Under the pieces are notes generated by a model. The model saw nothing but the letters and a program-made list of their open reading frames with translations. It was not told the DNA's origin and made no database searches. Below, one piece after another: positions 22,715 through 33,770 of a stretch of DNA of 64,000 nt (position 1 is its first letter; the number at the start of each line of letters is the position of its first letter). Position numbers and translations under genes: made by a program. This DNA is from Bisporella sp. PMI_857 (Eukaryota; Ascomycota; Leotiomycetes; Helotiales; Helotiaceae): positions 62,001 to 126,000 of the forward strand of contig JAJSPD010000054.1 in NCBI GenBank assembly GCA_021307315.1, read 5' to 3'.

Positions 22715-24509
22715 AATTGCGGTTGGTATACTGCAGATTTGATGGATTAATCAGGTTGAGGTGGGTGTTTGAAGAGTGTGAAGGGGAAAATGTTTTGAGA
22801 TCACAGAGGGGTGCGGTCATGGAGGGGCAAATGGAAGTGGATTTTTGGGTGCTATAAAGTGGGGTTGCCAGTCAACAACACACATTATCACCCATCCCAA
22901 TGACAATATTCCGTCACACCACCCCCCCCCCCCCCCCCCCCCCCCCCGCCCCCCCCGAACGGCACACACTATTAAACACTATGCAAGCCCTGATGTTTCT
23001 ATTGTATACTTTCATCTCCGGCTCCAAGTTCGAACTATCTTCTATTGCCGTCTCTGTGGGCTATTCAGTGATCAAGAAGCAGTACTCCGTAAATGGACAG
23101 TGGCCGAGTGGATCGCAATCGCCAGCACATCACTCCGGTTCTTTTTGATTGCCACAATGCGAGCTCGAGGATATATACATTGCACACAGGCCCCCGATCC
23201 TGAAGCACAGGTCATGGCCTCGAGACGGTCTCCTATCCTAAATGTTCCCGGCTCCCTGTACTCTCGGAACGACAGTACTATGCTAGCTCTCGAGTTACAG
23301 CTGTGTCAGCATAACACGATAGATAACGAGATCATGCCTCAAATTAATTAGGCTAAGATCAATCATGAGGCCTCACTAGGGCGGCACAAGCCATGCCTAA
23401 GGAGTTGTGAGTTCCTTTTCCGACCTGCCCTCGGAAGTATTGCATGCTCAGCGGTTAGGCAATTGGGTTCTCTATTATCTACTATCTCAATTGTTCCCGG
23501 TCACACATGATGATTCGGAATTACAAATTTGATGAAACAATATTTGTTTCTTGAAGCTTTTTTGGTCTAAAGCCGTAAGTGGAACATTATTAGACCCCGA
23601 ATCATCGTAGCAGGTTGATTCATGCCAAGAAGCTCTAGAGAGGGCTCCACGGCGATTATTAACGGTTATGAATCAACACAAATCCGTAGTTGGGATTCCA
23701 CTTTGTTGCCACCATGTGAATTTGAACGTGGTCAATGCGTTTTGTAACGTTCAACTAGTTTTAGGGTTTCAGAATATTTTGCAAGCGCCTGGCCTTGTCC
23801 AGATTGTCCATGCTTTCGATCGTTATATTCTAAATTATGTAGGGAGCAAGTATCGGGACTTAATAGCCATAAAAAGAATCACATACCCAGCTATGGACTT
23901 TTGTCTCCTGCTAAAGAGCGTTGTATTTGCCTTACGCCATTCAACCAAGGAAATGCGTGAGTGAAGTCAGCAGGTTATTAGGTTTTCCGGCGGGATAGAT
24001 TCTACCCCTGAGAGTAGTTAATTTGTATTGGGCTACATTATGCTTCTATTTAATATCAACTATTGCTTGTTGGCATTGATCATATGTAGCGTTGTTTGTT
24101 CACTGCTCAATTTTGGTTTTGCAAGAAATTCGGAATATCTAAGCTTCATCATGTTGAGGTTGCACCAGGTATCAGAAATCCGAGATATCGAAACAGATGC
24201 GGAATATGGATCGACGGCTGCTTCTCCCCGATACTTTTTCTATTATAGATGGCTCCTTTTGGATCTCATAGGCAGTACTTATATTATACAATGCGCCTAA
24301 TGAAAACTGACTTGCAAGCCGAGATTTGGATGCTACTCATAGTTACTGACCCGAAAACTGTTGGGGAGTGGACTCGTAGTAGCTTTTCCAATACATAAAG
24401 TATAACTGCTTAAGCTATAAATTCAGGTTCATAAAGCAATTACTCCGGGAATCTTGCCCAAGTTCCGAACACGCTAAAAACGACACTAAAGCAAGGACCA
24501 TTGACTCGA
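22715..24509. other. Intergenic, transketolase promoter side
   Basis: About 1.8 kb. The proximal part contains a long poly-C tract (22922-22956). Beyond about 23.4 kb the sequence is AT-rich with short open frames (for example 98 codons at 23668-23964) that lack any recognisable feature. Confidence 0.5.
22922..22956. repeat. Poly-C tract
   Basis: A run of 26 C, one G, then 8 C, about 210 bp upstream of the transketolase start codon (G-rich on the coding strand). Homopolymers this long are prone to slippage and sequencing error, so the length is approximate. Confidence 0.9.
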
Positions 24510-25376
24510 TTACTCTTTCCTGACCTCACTTTCATCTTGATCGAAGCAAAAGGCAGAAACATCAAAAAGCAAAGGATCCAAAATCTCAACTTTGGAATCG
24601 TCCCAGCTTCTGTTATGCGATTGGTATTCCTTCGCCGGAGCAGTTGATGCTTGTTCTGCCCCTCCTTCTCGAAGCCTATCGAGCTCTTGCTTTACACAGG
24701 AATATTCGTGCTGTAACGATTCATAAGACCGCGACAGGTCGTTATGCCGACCTTCTAATTCGCTGAGTCGTTGTTCGAGCTCTCTCATGTGCTTTTCTTT
24801 GCGATCTCTGAACGCCCTTTGCGACGCTCGGTTTTGTGCCCTCCGCCGCTGAAAGATGTTAGCTTCCTACTCACACATCTAAATTATTGGCTACGTACCG
24901 AGTGCACATGTGAAGCAACCACTTTATCATTTCCCGCATTCTTCCTCCTCCTTCGATCATGATCCTCGTAAATTCCCTCGATATCTAGTTCGACAGGAAT
25001 TAAGCCAATTGGTGCTGGGGAGTATTGCATAGGATATGATGAGTATTGCATGTAACCACTCCCTCCGTATGTGCTATCGTAGCCCTACTAGAGTTAGTAT
25101 TTCATGCCTTTCTATGATCGAAATTGCAGGATTACCTACATTGTAATTCATCGGTGAGCTTGCCGAAGACTCGCTAGATGTTCCGTCGTACATTCCCGCA
25201 TTCATGTCGGTCGCCATGAGATATGATTGGTTATCTGCCGCTCCATCACAATACACAGCGCTCATCTTGAGAAACCAGGCAGGAGACAAAGACTGTGTTA
25301 TAGTTATAATACGGTTGTAGTGGGCCTGGAGTCCAAGAATCGGATTGGCAATCGAAGGTGGTTCGGATGGCTGCAA
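24510..25376 (-). CDS. bZIP transcription factor, AP-1/Yap-like
   Basis: Three exons (25140-25376, 24899-25084, 24510-24848) encode 253 aa. The basic region RRRAQNRASQRAFRDRKE at about residues 142-159 matches the fungal Yap signature (N..S.RAFR.RK). It is followed by a leucine zipper (LEQRLSELEGRHNDLSRSYESL). The N-terminal part is rich in Ser, Tyr and Met, and the C-terminal part is acidic. No clustered Cys (c-CRD) of the oxidative-stress Yap1 type is present, so another branch is more likely, perhaps of stress or secondary-metabolism regulators. Both introns are short (50 and 55 nt) with good signals. The start at 25376 is the first in-frame ATG; a later ATG (in LKMSAVYC) is possible. Confidence 0.9.
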
Positions 25377-28222
25377 GGCTTTAAGGTTAATTTTTAAGGA
25401 TCTCAGGCGAGGAGGAACATCGACGAATATGTACTGCTAGCTGGGAAGTTTTAAGGTTTAATGGAGATGGGTGATGTAGGCAAGGCGGGTGTATGCCTGT
25501 CTGTGGATCGCTCAGTATAAAAGCTTTATTTGACCCCCAACGTTGAAATGGCCCCATTTCGAAGCAATGCGGAAACGTCTCTAAATTGGCATTCTTCTAT
25601 ACCGCTCCTGTTCCTAGTTCTCCCCTATGAAGGCATTGTTTTAACCAATAGCAGCACGTCACTTGTGCAGGAGGAGCGGTAACAACTCTCATCATACCCT
25701 CCTGTCGACTGCTAGGGTCTATGTGCCATTCAAACGTTTGCGCCTTCGACGCTAACCTATTAAAAAAACTCTAGAGTTGTATCCTGCCGAACCACGCGAT
25801 CCTTGGCACATTACCATCCGGATGGACCGCATGGGCTGTGGAGGGGCTGGCCACTCAGCGAACGCTTTCGTAAACACAACTTTCTTATGTAAAGACTCAC
25901 ACCAAAATTTTGCTGTGCTGACTTTGCTCAAAATCTCAAGACCCCTGCCCATCTTCTTGCTGACTCTTCATTTAAGGTGTCGGCTAAAGATGACCCCAGA
26001 TGAGGGCAGTCGTCGTGTAGCCATGATCGGCCGCCGTCCGATGCATAATGAATTTCTAGACGGGGATGATACACGTTGTCCACCGAAAATGCTATGGAGC
26101 TCAGATTCAGAGATGAGATTTAGGGATGCTTGTCACTACAGCCACCACCCATGTACCTGTACCAGTGATGTTTATTTCAGCGTATAAACCGGTAATAAAG
26201 CCACGGATATTTTCTCGGTCCCTTCTGGGAGCTGAGATAGATCTACCTGCGAGGACACTTTAAATGGCCCGTGCTGTATTCACGTAGTGAGAGGCTACGG
26301 ACTAGTGGATATCCATCATAGCCTTCAGCCACAATTGGCTTGGAGAGAATTCCTTCTATACTACACGCTGAGCCTCCACCCTTCTGACTAAGATTAGGAT
26401 CCCTCCGAGTTCTGGTAGGATGCCATACTACCGAAACATCGACATCATGACTTCGATGGAGGCAATGGCAAGATAATTTGGAATGTTGTCCCTATAGTCT
26501 CAGAAGAGGCAATGCTTGTGTACTTCGGAATAATCAGTTACCCAATGTGGACTGGACTGATCAGCAAAAGTCATCGTGTTCAGAGGCACATTTGCAGCGG
26601 CCAAATATGAGAGTTTCGGGCAAGGATGATTTAGTACGTTCGCAAAGAACCTCCTAATGATTTTCAGTCTCCTCCACTCACTAACAGCCCTGTGGACGCA
26701 GCCATGTGCTGAAATGAAGCTTTTTGGAGGAATATGCATGTTTCTCTTATCATACCCATGTACCATGACTCAGACTGCAGCAAGGGCTAATTTCCGCCAA
26801 TGAGACCAATGTCCAGTCGCTGGATTAGGACAGAGATGTTAGGGTCTGACCTGAAGCTATCAAATAAAATTCGTAGACTCTGCGTCAAGAAGGGTCGTTT
26901 GGTGCTTGATCGGTATCGCGGAGCTTGTGGCGCGGGTTGTCCATTTTCCATTCACAGTATAGCTTCATTCTTATAGCCGAACATTTGATTCGGTTCTATG
27001 GATCGACAAGAATACTCGTTTGTATCGAGTACGAGTTCTTCAAATAGAAATTGCCAAGTCAATTAATTGCAAGAAGCCATTGCCTTACAAGCAAGTCCGA
27101 CGACTGGTGATCTGCAATGAAGGATCCCACCCTTTCTCGGGTACCTTTTGTACCCGACTGTCAGGTAGACTCAGCGTCAGAAAATCACCAATCGAACATG
27201 AGCTATTCGCGATTATGATTTTCGCTATGCTAACGAGCACCTATAACTCTTTGGGCATTTTCTCGAGGCCATGGATTTAGCCAGAAAATCGTTATCTTGC
27301 ATCAGAACCATGAGAGGATTTGTTTTCTGGTAAACCATACAGGAGACATGCTTAGCCGTTCTTTTCTTTCATTCTATGTGCAGCGACAGCGGCTGTAGGC
27401 GCAACCCCGCCTCTTTCCTTTTAGAATATGAGGGGTAAAAGAAAGACAAGTGAAGAAACGCAATTTTGTGAAGCAGCAAAAGTGAATGTTGTGATATGCA
27501 TGGGTGGCTCTAAATTGCCCAATGACTGAAGGCCAAAGCGCCATAAACTTCGGCTGTGATGCAGGTCACGATTAACTCCGTGAAAGCGTTTTCCACATAC
27601 GCCTTCAGCTTTGACAACAAAACACCAGTGATGCTCTGACCACACCTATCGCTTGTAATTCCACATTTTATGTCGGTATATGGCTTCGAAGCTACCGAGC
27701 TCGGTAACACAAAGAGACGAGTAGACGAGGTCTACCGTGCGCGGCAGCATTTGCTTTCCACTTGCCCGCGCACCATCTTGCATGATTGAAGGCAAATGTT
27801 CCCTTATGGGAAATAGTGGCTCTTGCTCATTTACCACTACCTGCCACATGCGAAAGTCGGAATAAAACACGGGCATGTCGGGGAGCACTTGGCAACGCGG
27901 TGCTGTACTTTAAAACACATCACAGATGTGTTTCTAATATTTTGGTAGAAAGTCGATGCTTGGCAATGTGCTGATATAGGTTGGTGATGTCTGGAGTTGG
28001 CTCATCTGATGCTAATCAAACCTCTTCAACCAAACACAATAGCTCTCTGGAATCAAAGGATGCCAAAGTTGTGGTTTCATCCACACGATCGCTGTTCATG
28101 CGGCTCTGCCGAACGGCGAGCTACTGCAAGTTTCTCATATTATACACATATACATAAGAGCCTGGTTCAGTGATCCGATTCTCGACCTATGAAAGACTAG
28201 CTATCTTCCTAATATGTGGCTT
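25377..28222. other. Long intergenic stretch without recognised genes
   Basis: About 2.8 kb. Open frames up to 136 codons (25777-26187) occur, but none has a domain, signal peptide or consistent splicing. It may contain remnants of an old element or simply regulatory DNA. No terminal repeats were noticed. Confidence 0.5.
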
Positions 28223-28916
28223 CTAGTTCGGAGGCTTAACTCCATTCTTCTCTCCCACTATGATAGATTAGTAACGTAACTGCTTAATGAATGCTTGAGA
28301 TATTTACCATTTAAAGCTACTAGAAATCTGCTCACACAATTATAAGCAGCGACCTATTGGAAGTGCTATGTTAGCATATACCTGCAGCTAATGAACTCTC
28401 TTGACAGAAACATAACAGACTTACAGTGGCCGTGATCTCCACCACTTCTTGATCTGAAAAATGCTTGTGAAGCTCATCAAAGATTTCCTGCTTCACAGAC
28501 ACATCTTCCGTCATAGCATCCGAATAATGGATGACCGCCCACTGCTTCTCACTAAATCCATCCCCACCCTTCTTGCCTCCCAGGGCGAGATCCCCCAGGA
28601 TCTTCAAGCCCTCATCACTGACGCCCCCAGCCTTAGCCAAAGGAGCATGATGGCTCCATTCATACCAAGCCTCATTGATAACGGCCACCCTGCAGATGGC
28701 GATCTCTCTCACATCATCACTGAGGCTGGTTTTGGTGCGCACCGCGCCGAGAAAGCTGTTCCACCCATCTGCAACCGGTGGGGAATGCAACAACGTGAGA
28801 TCGAGGGCCTGCAAAGGACGGGGAGCGCGGCGAGCTTCAACCCTGGCTACAATGGCCTTCTCTTCTGGAGTCGGGAAGACATTTGGATCGCTTGGGTCGA
28901 CGTATGGGAGACGCAT
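28223..28916 (-). CDS. AhpD/carboxymuconolactone decarboxylase-like protein
   Basis: Three exons (28425-28916, 28308-28353, 28223-28257) encode 190 aa starting MRLPYVDPSDPN. The core has the alpha-helical AhpD-like pattern: DLTLLHSPPVADGWNSFL, then LSDDVREIAICRVAVINEAWYEWSHH, and DQEVVEITATVAAYNCVSRF. The E..H pair in the central helix is present, but the CxxC of the peroxidase AhpD is absent, so a peroxidase role is doubtful. Fungal members are mostly uncharacterised and many sit in detoxification or aromatic metabolism settings. The last exon adds VGEKNGVKPPN. The 71-nt and 50-nt introns restore the conserved ATVAAYN and FLVALN junctions. Confidence 0.88.
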
Positions 28917-29579
28917 GGTGGTGGCTTCTCAGATGCTTATATTGCTGACAAACAGCTGTACCAGATAATGGTCGTTCAATGTGATCCAGAAATGGAGTTT
29001 CGGGAGTGGATGTTGCTACTAGGAGGCGGGGAAACCCACAAACGTGGGATAAACTTTCTTTTGTTGCTGACTATTCACCATCGTGATTAGACTGTGCCTG
29101 CCCCTGAAAGATCTCTATTCAAGATGCGATTGCGTCAAAAACATACGATCTAGGGATGAGTGGCTTTCGTGTTCACACCCATTTCTCCAGGAAGCATTGT
29201 ATGATACACATAGCACCAAGTGCATACATGTAAACTTTGATTGAACGTTTGTCCTTTCAATCTGTTAAACAGCCACATGCAACATACTAGCACGGAAATG
29301 CCATTCAGACTACCTCAAACAAGCACTATGTTTACATTGGTCTGACAAAATCTGACGACCCTCTATGCTTCGAAACTCCAGACAGTGAGATAAGCAAAAA
29401 GTACATATATTTTCAGCTATGACATAGCCGCTATGCGCAGCTCGCCATGAACACCCCCTAAGATCCTTCCAACCCTAGCCCCAGCCTCCTCCCTCATATT
29501 CACAGTTTTATGGGTTCCGTCGAGGAGGGTGTGTACCACAAATTGTCATCGGCCTCCCCGACTCATAAGATGATCCCAT
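28917..29579. other. Intergenic, no gene recognised
   Basis: 663 bp holding the promoter of the CMD-like gene and the 3' region of the V-ATPase subunit gene. No gene is supported. Confidence 0.5.
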
Positions 29580-30392
29580 TTAGCAGGAAACATCTAAGCT
29601 CGCCTTTGAGTTCATTAGAAGAGCAACAATCAAGCCATAAAGACCTATGCAGTAGTTAGTAGGTGTCCAAGCCACTGCTGGCGTTTTGCTTACCCAAAAC
29701 TTCTGCGAAAATAAGGATAAGAATCATGCCGACAAAAAGACGGGGCTGTTGTGCTGTTCCTCTCACACCAGCATCACCAACAATACCAATGGCAAATCCT
29801 GCCGCCAAACCAGCCAAACCAACACTAAGTCCAGCACCGAGCTGGATGAAGCCTGTGTACAATGGCAGCTGTTGCTTCAATCCATCTGAGATCAAGACTG
29901 ATACGACGAGTCCGTAGATACCAATAATACCGGCCATAATGACAGGAACAATGTCTTGGATAGATGTCAGTAGTGTACTACCGAGCTGGCTTCTCATATC
30001 TTACTCTTGACGATCAAATCTGGTCGAAGAACACCCATAGCGCAAATCCCAACACCAGACTTAGCGGTACCGTATGCAGCTCCGAAGCAAGTGAAGACGA
30101 TGGCAGACGTGCAACCCATAGCACCGAAGAATGGCTAGCGGGCGTGTCAGTACGATCGTTCAGCAATCAAATCAAGTAGTGGCAGGGGAAGATCAGAATC
30201 CCAAAAGGGCATTCCGGACCCTCTGGAGGACTGACCGCATAGACTGGGCTGAGGATTATCAAATTAGTATATGCATGAAAATAATAGAATATTAATGAAA
30301 TGCCACATCATAGACGCATGCGCAGAGGAGGCAATCTGGGCGAAGGAAGGGAGACAAACTCACCAGTTGACGAAATCGACTGTATCAGACAT
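29580..30392 (-). CDS. vma3: V-ATPase 16-kDa proteolipid, subunit c
   Basis: Five exons (30364-30392, 30236-30248, 30005-30134, 29694-29954, 29580-29644) encode 165 aa. The second exon is only 13 nt and encodes the CPVYA junction. Four membrane helices can be read: [41 protein letters not shown], the Gly-rich [19 protein letters not shown], and [20 protein letters not shown] with the essential proton-carrying Glu. Subunit c forms the rotor ring of the V0 sector in the vacuolar membrane. It starts MSDTVDFVN. The promoter is shared with snu13 on the other strand, 435 bp from start to start. Confidence 0.95.
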
Positions 30393-30827
30393 GTTGGCGG
30401 TATCAAAAAGCTAGCTTTGCAGATATTCAAGTGTTCGTGAAGCTCGAGTAAGCTTATTTATGAATTGTTGAAGTCGTTGATGATGGATTCAAGCTTGGGG
30501 AGATGATTGTGATTAACGACAACAGAATCGACACTCAACTCAGCTCAGCCACTATACCTTGTTAAGCTAGAGCCTTGGCACAACATCACACTAGCCACCG
30601 CGGGTTTTTTTTTTGAGCGTACAATAGCAGCATCATCAGTACCTAGTTTTCTGAACTGCACAATAAATCTTTTCTCAGATCGCAACAAGCAGTAGGGCGA
30701 GCCAACGCAAGGAACCCTGCAGCTAAATATCCAGCCAACGACATCACCAAAGGTAGTCGCCTCTCCGAACGATACTGATTAAATCGCTCACCATTGTCGC
30801 AGATATCTACTACCAACCTTTATTAAT
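30393..30827. promoter_or_regulatory. Divergent vma3/snu13 promoter
   Basis: 435 bp between the start codons of the V-ATPase c subunit (minus) and Snu13 (plus). It contains a T run at 30606-30614. No coding frame is supported. Confidence 0.55.
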
Positions 30828-31933
30828 ATGTCTGACGAACAAAACGGTTCTGCTGCATGTAAGTTTACCTATGCCTTCTCCACACGACCCCCAAGGTTCC
30901 GCGCCCTCTTCTCCAACTTCAGAGCAAGTAATAGCTCACGAACCTATCGCCTATCTAAAGCTCTAGATCTGCATATGCTAACTCCTTCACGCAGGGCCCG
31001 TGGCCGACGCAGCATTGACACAAGAGATCCTAGATATCGTCCAACAAGCGTCTCATTAGTGAGTAATTTTCGAGTTATGTGTTCGGTCTAAGCTAGTTTT
31101 GAAAATCGCAATTCGACGCACGAGACCGAACACTATCCTTTGGCACACATTGCAACTCTGCTGAAAGCAACCGAGCTTCGCCTCCTATGCAACAATTTGC
31201 ATAGACCCGGTCAAAGAGGAATAATCGGGAATTAAACAAATTGGATGGGCTTCTTAGGTGCAATGATACGTTGGGCTTGCACGAAGCCGTGATGCTAGAG
31301 GACGGGATTGCTTGAAACGGGTCGCTTGCCTGCAATGTCATTACTGTCAATTGGAACTTCACTGACTCTTCACTTGTGCAGCCGACAGCTTAAGAAAGGT
31401 GCCAATGAGGCAACCAAGACCCTGAATAGAGGTAAGGGTTGAGCCCTTTGTATTGCTGCATATAGACCCAAGAACTAACCTATGAAAGGTATCTCCGAGA
31501 TCATCATATTAGCTGCAGACACTGCCCCGCTTGCAATTCTTCTTCATCTACCGCTGCTTTGTGAGGTACGCAACAAGCCCTTATATTCCCACTAATTGCG
31601 AAAAGACTAATATCTCCGTCTGTAGGATAAGAATGTTCCCTATGTCTATGTTCCAAGCAAGACTGCTCTTGGACGTGCCTGTGGTGTAAGTATTCGGACA
31701 TGTGGAGTAACATGTACAGATTTGTAAAGTTGCTTGAGTTACCTACTCTCAGGATATGCAACTCAGGAAACATCATATTCACTCAGATGTCTCAGGAAAA
31801 AGACGCATTCTGACTTTGAAAACTATAGGTCTCACGAGCAGTTATATCGGCAAGCATCACAACCAATGAAGCTTCGGATTTGATGGCACAAATTCGTGGA
31901 CTCAAGGACAAAGTCGAGAGACTCATGATTTAG
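30828..31933 (+). CDS. snu13: Snu13, L7Ae-family snRNP/snoRNP protein
   Basis: Six exons (30828-30858, 30995-31058, 31382-31431, 31489-31565, 31626-31685, 31829-31933) encode 128 aa. The product has the L7Ae core: [60 protein letters not shown], and the Snu13-type ending [13 protein letters not shown]. Snu13 binds kink-turns in U4 snRNA (U4/U6.U5 tri-snRNP) and in box C/D snoRNAs. The residues [10 protein letters not shown] and ACGVSR match Snu13 rather than Nhp2. Introns are dense for so small a gene; the longest is 323 nt (31059-31381) and could be checked for a nested snoRNA. The gene is divergent from vma3. Confidence 0.96.
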
Positions 31934-32279
31934 TTGGGGGATAGTTAGACTATGGTCGGCTACTAGGATGCAACATATAAGCCCCTTGCTGAACCGGAAA
32001 TCATAGGCAGACATATACAATTCTACCACTTGGTGTGATTTAACCAGTCTGCATTCATCGTTGTGGAAAACTTGCATCACATAGTCCTAGATGTGTCGTA
32101 CCAATTATACCGTCCGAGAAGTAAAACTCAAAAATGATATCTCTTTAAATGATAAAACATATTTTGCCATTTAACCTTAGCAACGTTTTCAACCACCCCC
32201 GATGTCATTTCTCGCTAAACGAAACTAACTAAAACTCTTCCACCAACCTTGGTTCTTATCCCAAACACGATCCAATGCA
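31934..32279. other. Intergenic, no gene recognised
   Basis: 346 bp between snu13 and the methyltransferase gene on the same strand. AT-rich, with no coding support. Confidence 0.5.
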
Positions 32280-33657
32280 ATGGGCAAATTCAGCAAGAGA
32301 AAAGAGGGCAAGATAGTAGGCAATGATGCTGGGTGGGGAGGCTCTAAAAATGCCAAAAATTTTGAGGCACCATCAAAAGCCAAGAACGTTGCAGTGGAAA
32401 AGGTTGTCCAGCTCGAACCACTTGTTCCGCTCAAGTTACAGCAAAGCCTCCTGGATATCTATCGAGATGCATTTCCTGAACTCAGAGCATCTGATTCGCT
32501 GCAGAAGGTATTGCAGGATGTCAAGGGGGCGTTGTACGAACGTGATTTTAACAGAGCGTTTAGAACGGCCAGGTATCTGGAGGCTTATGCCTTGCGATGG
32601 AGTCCAGGCCGTGCTCTCGCATACACTTCTATTCTTGTCGAACTTAAGGAGCAATTGATGGGCTCATTTAAATCTACTTTAGGACATGAGAAGAAAGTTC
32701 CTGGCCCTAGCATTGTCAATGCATCTCCATCTACCGAAAACTTCACAGAGCATTGCCTTCGTGCGGTTTGTTTCGGTAAGTTGTAACTCTGTTTTCTTCT
32801 TCTATTTTTCATATCTAAAAATATGTAAACATCTTTGGCTTTTGATCATTAAATCCCTGTTCATCGCTGTACTGGTCAGTTTATACTACCTTACCAGACG
32901 ATCGCTCCCAATCTGCGAAAAGAATAGACTGCTGATTCTATTATTACATACAGGAGGAGGTGCAGCGGAGGTAATTGGCTTCGGTGGATTTCTCAGCTCC
33001 TTGAAGGAGAGTTTCTTCCTAGCCCCAGATTCGGATAAGGAAGAGCAAACAAACTCGTCGACCCAGCATCAGGAGCCCAAAGTTGACCTTACCCTCGTGG
33101 ATAGTGCATCTTGGCAAGAAGTAGTCACCAAGCTCGAATCTGGCCTCGTTACTCTTCCTACGTTGTCGAAATACGCAAATGCGTCAGCGAGAGAAGCAAA
33201 CGCCCCTCTCCTACAATTTGGGAGCATGACAACAACCTTTCAGCAAGAAAATGCTCTCACAATGACGAAACTCCAACTCACAGAGACTGTTGGGAAGATC
33301 AAGAAACTGATCACACTTTTCTTCACGCTCAACGAATTGTACGCAGCATCCATCGGGAAAACAACAACTTTCCTGCTATACATAACCGAACTTACGATAT
33401 CAGGCACATATCTCCTTGTCGTAGATAGTCCAGGAAGCTATTCCGAAACTAGTGTGGGATCAGAGGCGAAGAAATACCCGATGAAGTGGCTGCTCGATCA
33501 CACTCTGCTCAAAAATAATAATGATCAAAACGGCGCAGCCAGATGGGAGAAGGTAGTTTCCGAAGATTCGAAATGGTTCAGACTCCCTGAAAGCCTTCGA
33601 TATCCTATTCCATTGGAGAATATGCGATATCAAATCCATCTTTATCGTCGACTATGA
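32280..33657 (+). CDS. bmt6: 25S rRNA m3U methyltransferase Bmt6-like
   Basis: Two exons (32280-32775 and 32954-33657) encode 399 aa starting MGKFSKRKEGKIVGNDAGWG. The intron splits a glycine-rich SAM-binding motif, restored as RAVCFGGGAAEVIGFGGFL. Further on are TLVDSASWQEVV (an acidic strand-turn typical of class I methyltransferases), LLVVDSPGSYSET, and a C-terminal RYPIPLENMRYQIHLYRRL. This arrangement fits the fungal Methyltransf_34/Bmt6 family, which methylates N3 of a uridine of 25S rRNA in the nucleolus. The assignment rests on motif recall, so the exact target site is inferred. It is convergent with the F-box-like gene, 113 bp between stops. Confidence 0.85.
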
Positions 33658-33770
33658 TTATATCATACACTACTGAGTATCATCAACTGCAAGAATCTAT
33701 AGAAAAAATACGTTAATCATTACAAAGCTATATAGTACGGTCATATACATCGTATAACACATGACAAACA

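Noticed and set aside
22900..23148. Frame with a poly-Pro run upstream of transketolase
   Set aside because: The Pro run is only translation of the poly-C tract; length varies with sequencing error.
25777..26187. 136-codon plus-strand frame in the gene-poor gap
   Set aside because: No recognisable domain, odd composition, overlapped by another frame on the opposite strand.
28461..29090. 209-codon plus-strand open frame opposite the CMD-like gene
   Set aside because: Antisense to a well-supported coding exon; composition explained by the real gene.
29663..29917. Plus-strand frame opposite V-ATPase subunit c
   Set aside because: Mirror of the Gly/Ala-rich helices; no independent features.
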